DNA of 64,000 bases, taken from the NCBI GenBank assembly GCA_947493175.1, contig CANLQD010000005.1:248001-312000 (forward strand), in the 5' to 3' direction. The DNA is from an uncultured Flavobacteriaceae bacterium. Lineage in GTDB: Bacteria; Bacteroidota; Bacteroidia; Flavobacteriales; Flavobacteriaceae. The notes beneath the pieces are model-generated. The model was given only the letters and a program-made list of their open reading frames with translations, was not told the origin of the DNA and searched no databases. The translations under genes and the position numbers were made by a program. This document shows, in pieces, positions 57,822 through 64,000 of this stretch (positions are counted from its first letter, which is position 1; every line of letters begins with the position of its first letter).

Positions 57822-57924
57822 TTATTAGATTTTTTGAATGAAGCCCAACAGCTACGCTGTAGTGGGCTAAAACTCGTGTTTGTCATTTTTTGCAGCACGT
57901 AATTCCAATTATCTAATAATCAAA
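57817..57924 (+). other. Three-way-junction-like structured region before cusA
   Basis: Perfect 14-base inverted arms TTTGATTATTAGAT (57817-57830) and ATCTAATAATCAAA (57911-57924) enclose 80 bases with an internal hairpin AGCCCAACAGC/GCTGTAGTGGGCT (57842-57868) and a possible second CGTG/CACG stem. The 3' arm ends 5 bases before the cusA ATG, so in RNA it would pair up the ribosome-binding region. The HYC_CC_PP stop lies in the 5' arm. It may be a regulatory RNA element or a MITE-like insertion. Confidence 0.5.
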
Positions 57925-57929
57925 ATGCT

Positions 57930-60900
57930 ATGCTAAATAAGAGCATTAAATTTCTCATAGAAAACAAACTTGTTGCCGTTCTACTACTTGCCCTATTTGT
58001 GGGTTGGGGCGTGGTCAATGCGCCTTTTAATTGGGAAACTGGCTTTCTGCCCACAGACCCAGTTGCAGTAGATGCCATACCTGACATTGGCGAGAACCAA
58101 CAAATTGTTTTTACAAAGTGGCAAGGTCGCTCGCCGCAGGATATTGAAGACCAAATCACATATCCGCTTACCACTTCCCTTTTGGGTATTCCAGGCGTAA
58201 AAACCATTCGTAGTTCTTCTATGTTTGGGTTTTCCAGCATCTACATCATTTTTGAAGAAGATATCGAGTTCTACTGGTCGCGCAGTCGCATACTCGAAAA
58301 ACTGAACTCACTTCCTGCAAACCTTTTGCCCGATGGTGTCAATCCATCTCTTGGGCCAGATGCCACAGGACTCGGGCAGATATTTTGGTACACGCTGGAA
58401 GGTCGCGATAAAGACGGCAAGGTAACAGGCGGTTGGGATTTACAGGAATTGCGTAGCATTCAGGATTATTATGTAAAGTACGGTTTATCATCTGCAAGCG
58501 GTGTTTCTGAAGTAGCTTCCATAGGTGGCTATGTTCAGGAATATCAAGTGGATATCGACCCAGAAAAAATGCGCCAATACAATGTGAGTATGGGCGATGT
58601 GGTCAAAGCTGTAAAGCAGAGCAATCAAGACATAGGCGCACAAACCCTCGAAATCAATCAAGCGGAATATCTCGTGCGCGGATTGGGCTACGTCAAGTCC
58701 ATAGCAGATATCGAAGATGCTGTAGTAAATTCAGAAAACTTTACTTCCATCCGCATTAAAGACGTAGCAAACGTTCATTTGGGACCTGCTGCCAGACGTG
58801 GCATTCTCGATAAGGAAGGTGCCGAAGTTGTAGGTGGTGTTGTAGTCGCTCGCTATGGCGCAAATCCGTTGGAAGTTATTAATAATGTCAAGGCTCAAAT
58901 CGCTGAAATTAGTTCTGGACTTCCCACAAAAATTTTATCAGATGGTCGCACCTCACAAGTAACCATCGTGCCATTTTACGACCGTACCGAACTCATACAA
59001 GAAACGCTGGGCACGCTCAACGAAGCTTTGACTTTGGAAATCTTGATTACCATTTTAGTTATTATCATTATGGTGTTCAATCTACGTGCATCCATCCTTA
59101 TTTCAGGATTATTGCCCGTAGCTGTTTTGATGGTTTTTATCACGATGAAGCTCTTTAATGTAGATGCAAACATCGTCGCACTTTCCGGTATTGCCATTGC
59201 CATCGGTACAATGGTGGACGTGGGCGTGATACTTGCTGAAAATATGATACGGCACTTGGAAGATGAAAAGCTTCGCCTTAATGAAAATGGTAAGGAATAC
59301 ACCACAAACGAAATCATCTACAACGCAACTGCCGAAGTTTCTGGTGCTATCCTAACAGCTGTCCTGACGACCATTATCAGTTTCCTACCCGTATTTACAA
59401 TGATAGGTGCCGAAGGAAAACTGTTTCGTCCGCTTGCCTTTACCAAAACAATGGCACTTACAGCTTCGCTCATCATTGCGTTGTTTCTCATTCCGCCCAT
59501 TGCGGCATTTCTTTTCCGTAAGACGAGTGTGCGAGAACGTACACAGTATGCCATTAATGGCTTGCTTGTTTTATTGGGAATTCTCGCTATCGTTTACGGT
59601 TATTGGTTAGGACTAATTCTTATCGCCTTTGCCATCACATCGTTCTTGAAGATGCGTGGCACGCTTTCCAAAAAGCGCAAAAACCTGCTTGACATTATCA
59701 TTTCATCTGTTGCCATCGTCGTTTTATTAGCAGAATACTGGCGACCATTGGGCTTTGACCGAAGCATTGTGATGAACCTAATATTTGTTTTCATTATCTG
59801 TTTTGGACTGCTCGGTGTGTTCTCGATTTTCAGGATATACTATGAACGTATTTTGCGATGGGCACTTCAGAATCGATATCTATTCTTAATCGTTCCGGTT
59901 ACGGTGCTCACGTTGGGTATTATCATAATGCGCAATACGGGCAAAGAGTTTATGCCAGCGCTGAATGAAGGTTCATTTCTTTTGATGCCTACATCCCTAC
60001 CACACGCAGGTGTAGAAGAAAACAAGCGTGTATTGCAACAGCTCGATATGGCGGTGGCAAGCATTCCAGAAATCGAAACCGTGGTGGGAAAAGCGGGAAG
60101 AACCGAAAGCGCACTCGACCCTGCCCCGTTATCGATGTATGAGAATGTCATTCAGTATAAATCTGAATATATGCGGAATAGTTCTGGCGAGCGACAACGC
60201 TACAAATTCAATGAGGATGGATTATTTGTACTGAAGAACGACAAATTTATCATCAACCCGAATAATGAGATAGATGAAGATGCAAACTATGACGAAGCAT
60301 CGCTCAAGACTACTGCCACGAGCAATGATTTGATTGAAGATGAAGATGGCGAGTACTACCGAAACTGGCGACCGGACATTGAAAGTCCAGATGATATTTG
60401 GAACGAGATAGTTCGAGTGACCAAATTGCCAGGCGTGACATCGGCACCCAAGTTGCAACCCATCGAAACTCGACTGGTAATGCTACAAACGGGAATGCGG
60501 GCACCTATGGGCATCAAGGTAAAAGGTCCCGATTTAAAATCGATAGAAAATTTTGGACTGGAATTGGAAGACATTCTCAAACAAGCCGAAGGCGTTAAGG
60601 AACAAGCTGTTTTTGCAGACCGTATCGTGGGTAAACCGTACTTGCTCATAGATATTAAGCGAGACCAATTGGCTCGATATGGCGTGTCTATAATGGACGT
60701 GCAGGAAATTCTTCAAGTGGCTGTAGGCGGTATGCCACTCACACAAACCGTGGAAGGTCGTGAACGCTATGCCGTTCGGGTTCGGTATCCACGAGAATTA
60801 CGGGCAAATCCAGATGACTTGCGTAATATCTATGTTCCAGTTGAAAAAGGAAGTCCCGTACCGCTGGGCGAATTGGTTGAAATTCGATACGAACAAGGTC

Positions 60901-61682
60901 CACAAGTTATTAAGAGCGAAGACACTTTTCTAATTGGCTACGTGCTGTTTGACAAGCTCGACGGCTTTGCCGAAGTGGATGTGGTGGAAAATGCCCAAGC
61001 CTTAATACAAGAAAATATTGATAACGGTTCGTTGGTCGTACCACAGGGCGTGAGCTATCGCTTTACGGGAACGTATGAAAATCAGTTACGGGCAGAAAAA
61101 ACGCTGTCGGTTGTCGTACCGCTTTGTTTGCTCGTGATTTTCTTGATTTTGTATTTCCAGTTCAGGTCGGTTTCTACATCGCTTATGGTGTTTACTGCCA
61201 TTGCCGTAGCTTTTGCAGGTGGCTTTATAATGATATGGCTGTACGGGCAAGATTGGTTTTTCAACTTCAGTTTTTTCGGCGAAAATCTACGGGATTTGTT
61301 CAATATGAAAACCATCAATTTAAGTGTGGCCGTTTGGGTAGGATTTATTGCCCTGTTCGGTATTGCAACGGATGATGGTGTCGTTATGGCCACCTATTTA
61401 GACCAATCTTTCAAAAGCAACGAACCAGACAATAGAAAGGGCATTCGTCTCGCCACTTTGGAAGCCGCAGGTAAACGTATCCGTCCGTGTTTGATGACTA
61501 CCGTAACGACGGTGCTTGCTTTACTTCCCGTACTCACATCTACAGGCAAGGGAAGCGATATAATGATACCGATGGCAATTCCCATTTTTGGCGGAATGAT
61601 AATCGACGTTACGTCTTATTTCCTATTACCAGTTTTATACAGCTGGAAAAAGGAATACCAACTTAAAAAAGCAAACAGATGA
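57930..61682 (+). CDS. cusA: CusA/CzcA-type heavy-metal RND efflux permease
   Basis: A 1250-residue heavy-metal RND pump, longer than E. coli CusA because of extra loops around residues 740-830. Landmarks are the N-terminal helix with LLALFVGWGVVNAPF, the metal-RND segment TKWQGRSPQDIEDQITYPLT, the TM4 relay SGIAIAIGTMVDVGVILAEN, a porter segment PLSMYENVIQYKSE and the C-terminal FGIATDDGVVMATYLDQ. The TMVD form of TM4 points to Cu/Ag rather than Zn/Co/Cd export. It overlaps the TolC gene by ATGA; no CusB adaptor gene is seen in the window. Confidence 0.93.
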   Translation: MLNKSIKFLIENKLVAVLLLALFVGWGVVNAPFNWETGFLPTDPVAVDAIPDIGENQQIVFTKWQGRSPQDIEDQITYPLTTSLLGIPGVKTIRSSSMFGFSSIYIIFEEDIEFYWSRSRILEKLNSLPANLLPDGVNPSLGPDATGLGQIFWYTLEGRDKDGKVTGGWDLQELRSIQDYYVKYGLSSASGVSEVASIGGYVQEYQVDIDPEKMRQYNVSMGDVVKAVKQSNQDIGAQTLEINQAEYLVRGLGYVKSIADIEDAVVNSENFTSIRIKDVANVHLGPAARRGILDKEGAEVVGGVVVARYGANPLEVINNVKAQIAEISSGLPTKILSDGRTSQVTIVPFYDRTELIQETLGTLNEALTLEILITILVIIIMVFNLRASILISGLLPVAVLMVFITMKLFNVDANIVALSGIAIAIGTMVDVGVILAENMIRHLEDEKLRLNENGKEYTTNEIIYNATAEVSGAILTAVLTTIISFLPVFTMIGAEGKLFRPLAFTKTMALTASLIIALFLIPPIAAFLFRKTSVRERTQYAINGLLVLLGILAIVYGYWLGLILIAFAITSFLKMRGTLSKKRKNLLDIIISSVAIVVLLAEYWRPLGFDRSIVMNLIFVFIICFGLLGVFSIFRIYYERILRWALQNRYLFLIVPVTVLTLGIIIMRNTGKEFMPALNEGSFLLMPTSLPHAGVEENKRVLQQLDMAVASIPEIETVVGKAGRTESALDPAPLSMYENVIQYKSEYMRNSSGERQRYKFNEDGLFVLKNDKFIINPNNEIDEDANYDEASLKTTATSNDLIEDEDGEYYRNWRPDIESPDDIWNEIVRVTKLPGVTSAPKLQPIETRLVMLQTGMRAPMGIKVKGPDLKSIENFGLELEDILKQAEGVKEQAVFADRIVGKPYLLIDIKRDQLARYGVSIMDVQEILQVAVGGMPLTQTVEGRERYAVRVRYPRELRANPDDLRNIYVPVEKGSPVPLGELVEIRYEQGPQVIKSEDTFLIGYVLFDKLDGFAEVDVVENAQALIQENIDNGSLVVPQGVSYRFTGTYENQLRAEKTLSVVVPLCLLVIFLILYFQFRSVSTSLMVFTAIAVAFAGGFIMIWLYGQDWFFNFSFFGENLRDLFNMKTINLSVAVWVGFIALFGIATDDGVVMATYLDQSFKSNEPDNRKGIRLATLEAAGKRIRPCLMTTVTTVLALLPVLTSTGKGSDIMIPMAIPIFGGMIIDVTSYFLLPVLYSWKKEYQLKKANR

Positions 61683-62977
61683 AGAAATTAAAATATATAC
61701 TGGTGTTTTTGTTTGTTTCTGCTGAAGTTCATGCTGAGCGAAGACGAAGTGCGAAAGCCCACCTGAACGTCTTCGTGTTTTTAGCGTTACTTCTTGTCGG
61801 AATCGGCGGGCAGGCGCAACAATTACAAACCTACATTCAGGAAGCCGAAGCCAACAATCCAGAAATTCAAGCCTTTGAATTGCGATACAGCATTGCCGAA
61901 GAAAAGGTAAACGAAGCCAACTGGATTCCCAATACCGAAGTAAGTGCTGGCTATTTTGTGAGCGAGCCAGAAACCAGAGTGGGCGCACAGCGTGCACGAA
62001 TAGGCGTAAAACAGATGTTGCCGTGGTTTGGCACCATTACCGCTCGTGAAAATTATGCCATCGCAATGGCAGATGCCGAATATGTGGACATCACGATTGC
62101 AAAGCGCAAGCTCGCACTTTCGGTCGCACAATCGTATTATCGACTTTATGCTATAAGAGCCAAGCAAGCTGTGCTGGATGAGAACATACAATTACTGGAA
62201 ACCTATGAACGACTTGCACTCACATCTGTAGAAGTGGGCAAAGCGAGTGCTGTAGATGTATTGCGACTTCAGATTAGACAAAATGAATTACAACAACAAA
62301 AGGAAGTGCTGGAAGAAGAATTTACAGCAGAACAAACGGCTTTTAACAATTTGCTCAACCGCGAATCAATGATGACGGTTATCGTTGTTCCCGAAATGGA
62401 AATCCCGCAGGAAGCCCCTTTTTACGACAATCAAGCGCTATCACTCAATCCCGAACTGCTCAAATATGACAAACTCTATGAATCGGTGGCACAATCTGAA
62501 CTGCTCAACCAGCGAGAGAATTTGCCTATGATTGGTTTTGGTGTGGACTACCTGCCCGTAACGGAACGCAGCGATGTCAACTTCAGCGATAATGGGAAAG
62601 ATGTATTGATGCCTATGGTATCGGTGTCCATACCCATTTTCAACAACCGTTACAAATCCATTTCAAGGCAAAATGAACTGCGACAACAGGAAATAGAGAC
62701 CCAAAGGGAACAGCGATTGAATGTGCTGGAATCCGCTTTCGCGAAAGCGCAATCACAACGCAACCAAGCTCGCATTGCTTACAACACACAAGAACGCAAT
62801 CTAAAACAAGCTCAAGATGCCGAAGAAATTCTGGTCAAAAATTACGAGACAGGCACTATCGATTTTAATGATGTCCTGGACATTCAAGAATTGCAATTGA
62901 AGTTTCAAATGAATCAAATCGAGTCGGTAAAAGGGTACTATGTGCAATCGGCCATAATCAACTATTTAATCAACTAG
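61679..62977 (+). CDS. CusC/TolC family channel with an insertion in its signal peptide
   Basis: A 432-residue TolC-like outer-membrane channel (QLQTYIQEAEANNPEIQAFE at the mature start, helical OEP repeats, end NDVLDIQELQLKFQMNQIES). The signal region is abnormal: between MKKLKYILVF and LALLLVGIGGQAQ lie 24 extra residues. The 72 coding bases at 61711-61782 are a repeat insertion with 8-base duplications. Removing it restores a normal signal peptide. The frame is intact, but export may be impaired, or start further in. It works with CusA, with which it overlaps. Confidence 0.9.
   Translation: MKKLKYILVFLFVSAEVHAERRRSAKAHLNVFVFLALLLVGIGGQAQQLQTYIQEAEANNPEIQAFELRYSIAEEKVNEANWIPNTEVSAGYFVSEPETRVGAQRARIGVKQMLPWFGTITARENYAIAMADAEYVDITIAKRKLALSVAQSYYRLYAIRAKQAVLDENIQLLETYERLALTSVEVGKASAVDVLRLQIRQNELQQQKEVLEEEFTAEQTAFNNLLNRESMMTVIVVPEMEIPQEAPFYDNQALSLNPELLKYDKLYESVAQSELLNQRENLPMIGFGVDYLPVTERSDVNFSDNGKDVLMPMVSVSIPIFNNRYKSISRQNELRQQEIETQREQRLNVLESAFAKAQSQRNQARIAYNTQERNLKQAQDAEEILVKNYETGTIDFNDVLDIQELQLKFQMNQIESVKGYYVQSAIINYLIN
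61703..61782. repeat. Short palindromic repeat inserted in the TolC gene with 8-base target duplication
   Basis: GTGTTTTT occurs at 61703-61710 and again at 61775-61782. The 64 bases between contain TTCATGCTGAGCGAAGACGA, a form of the CTGAGnGnAGnCGAAG repeat, and a partial inverted match at the other end (TGAACGTCTTC). The total addition is 72 bases, a multiple of three. The pattern is that of a transposed short element. Confidence 0.75.
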
Positions 62978-62979
62978 TT

Positions 62980-63546
62980 ATGGTCAAGGATTTTTACATA
63001 AAAAATATGGTTTGTGATAGATGTATCAAGGTCTTAAAAGATGAACTGTTTAAGGCTAACATTAGTCTGTTGGATATTGAGTTGGGTAGGCTTCGATTAG
63101 ATATGAATGAAAAAGAACAATTGAGCATACTTACCGAAATTTTAAAAAGAAATGGATTTGCACTCATCGCTTCTACCGAGGATAAATTGACCGAGCAAGT
63201 AAAAATTGAATTGATAAAGTTGTTGAATGTAATGCCGCTTGATATTGATGGGAAGCTATCAGATTTTCTTGCGGATAAATTGCAAAAGGACTATTCAAAA
63301 ATCAGCAAGGTGTTTTCCATTACCGAGGGCATCACTATTGAAAAATATTTCATCAAACTGAAGATAGAAAAGGTCAAGGAACTTATCCAAACACCCGATT
63401 ATAATTTCACAAAAATAAGCCAATTGCTCGATTACAGCAATGTCAATCATCTAAGCAAACAGTTTAAAAGTGAGACAGGAATGAGCCTTAGCGATTATAA
63501 GGATGGGCATAAAAATTTTAGAAATCCTTTAGACAAGATTATATAG
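62980..63546 (+). CDS. HMA-AraC fusion regulator, putative copper sensor
   Basis: A 188-residue protein. Residues 1-70 resemble a heavy-metal-associated (HMA/CopZ) domain with C12 and C15 in KNMVCDRCIKVLKDEL. Residues about 95-180 are an AraC-type DNA-binding domain with both HTH units (FLADKLQKDYSKISKVFSIT and NFTKISQLLDYSNVNHLSKQ, then FKSETGMSLSDYK). The direct fusion of a metal-binding module to AraC suggests a one-component copper or silver regulator of the surrounding genes. It follows the TolC gene after 2 bases. Confidence 0.85.
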   Translation: MVKDFYIKNMVCDRCIKVLKDELFKANISLLDIELGRLRLDMNEKEQLSILTEILKRNGFALIASTEDKLTEQVKIELIKLLNVMPLDIDGKLSDFLADKLQKDYSKISKVFSITEGITIEKYFIKLKIEKVKELIQTPDYNFTKISQLLDYSNVNHLSKQFKSETGMSLSDYKDGHKNFRNPLDKII

Positions 63547-63620
63547 ATATGAACCAGAATTATAACACGACAAACTGAATGCCAATAATATCTTTGTTAA
63601 ACAAAAACTATGAGAAAACT

Positions 63621-64000
63621 ATGAAAAAGCTAAGAATTATCACATTACTGCTGTTTTCTTCTACTGTATTTGCTCAAGTGGGAACTAATGGACAAGATAG
63701 AGAAGAAGAAGGAAGAGCTGTTAAGGAGTATAACCTTACTATTGAAGAAAACGAAATGACTCTCGCTGGTGTAACTGCTAAAGGAATGATTATCAATGGT
63801 AGTATTCCTGGACCGGTTTTGGAATTTAACGAAGGCGACCTTGCCATCATTAATGTAACCAATAAAATGGATGAAGAAACCTCAGTACACTGGCACGGGT
63901 TGATACTTCCCAACTTTTATGATGGCGTACCGTATTTAACAACACCGCCAATAAAGCCCGGTACAACATTTCAATATAGAATTCCTATTAATCAATCAGG
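63621..64000 (+). CDS. Multicopper oxidase, 3' end outside window
   Basis: The frame from ATG 63621 is open to the window edge. It has a signal peptide (MKKLRIITLLLFSSTVFAQ) and a cupredoxin-like start: YNLTIEENEMTLAGVTAKGM, INGSIPGPVLEFNEGDLAII and the copper-ligand motif VHWHGLILPNFYDGVPYLT. This is a CopA-type multicopper oxidase of copper resistance. It is transcribed with the cus-like genes, 74 bases after the HMA-AraC gene. Confidence 0.9.
   Translation, partial: MKKLRIITLLLFSSTVFAQVGTNGQDREEEGRAVKEYNLTIEENEMTLAGVTAKGMIINGSIPGPVLEFNEGDLAIINVTNKMDEETSVHWHGLILPNFYDGVPYLTTPPIKPGTTFQYRIPINQS

Noticed and set aside
58976..59317. Several - strand frames of 60-120 codons inside cusA
   Set aside because: They arise from the codon bias of a long conserved pump gene and show no start context or domains.

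Overview
The window comes from a low-GC member of the Bacteroidota, most likely a marine Flavobacteriaceae. The pointers are Bacteroidetes-type conjugation genes (TraE/F/G/I/J/K/M/N, MobB, BfmA/BtgA, RteC), TAnnTTTG promoter cores, DUF4133/DUF4134/DUF4141/DUF4138 families, a LytS/LytTR pair and an HYC_CC_PP-type metal protein. All calls rest on reading the sequence and on family knowledge; no database search was run.

1-12.4 kb: a tightly overlapping molybdenum-cofactor operon on the + strand (xdhC 3' part, mocA, moeA, a TauE/SafE permease, moaD, moeB-rhodanese, moaE, moaCB fusion, moaA). It can make the cofactor from GTP and load it on a xanthine-dehydrogenase-type enzyme that should lie upstream. 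Behind it are a tandem nitrile-hydratase-leader-like protein of unknown role, a set of redox and stress enzymes (NAD-binding reductase, DJ-1/PfpI, SDR, Dps) and a thioredoxin-reductase-like flavoprotein with a cNMP-like domain.

12.4-57.3 kb: an integrative conjugative element. It has rteC, an excisionase-like HTH protein, a replication pair, a three-gene sigma factor/linker/ImmA-peptidase operon, a CBASS operon, an amidase, the mating-pair operon traE-traN (+ strand, 22.7-30.7 kb), an RND multidrug pump divergent from a LytS/LytTR two-component system (31.2-39.7 kb), the coupling protein, relaxase and accessory protein (- strand, 40.6-43.6 kb), an IS110-family insertion, radC and two ssb genes, a stress and detoxification cargo block (47.6-52.3 kb), a broken DUF932-like gene, parB, a tRNA-Leu fragment framed by direct repeats, and a tyrosine integrase.

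57.3-64 kb: copper/silver resistance (HYC_CC_PP protein, CusA-type RND pump, TolC-type channel, HMA-AraC regulator, start of a multicopper oxidase), probably further cargo.

The most interesting locus is 15.35-21.78 kb. A sigma factor, a small linker protein and an ImmA/IrrE peptidase diverge from a type III CBASS operon (CD-NTase, HORMA, TRIP13-like ATPase, two-TM NUDIX-like effector). A fifth gene, a UPF0489 protein with arginase-like metal motifs, follows 1 base after the effector. Two further small ORFs sit in the divergent region. Other notable points are a structured region just before cusA, an in-frame 72-base insertion in a TolC signal peptide with 8-base duplications, a candidate IS110 bridge RNA, and an attP-like tRNA-Leu/direct-repeat junction.
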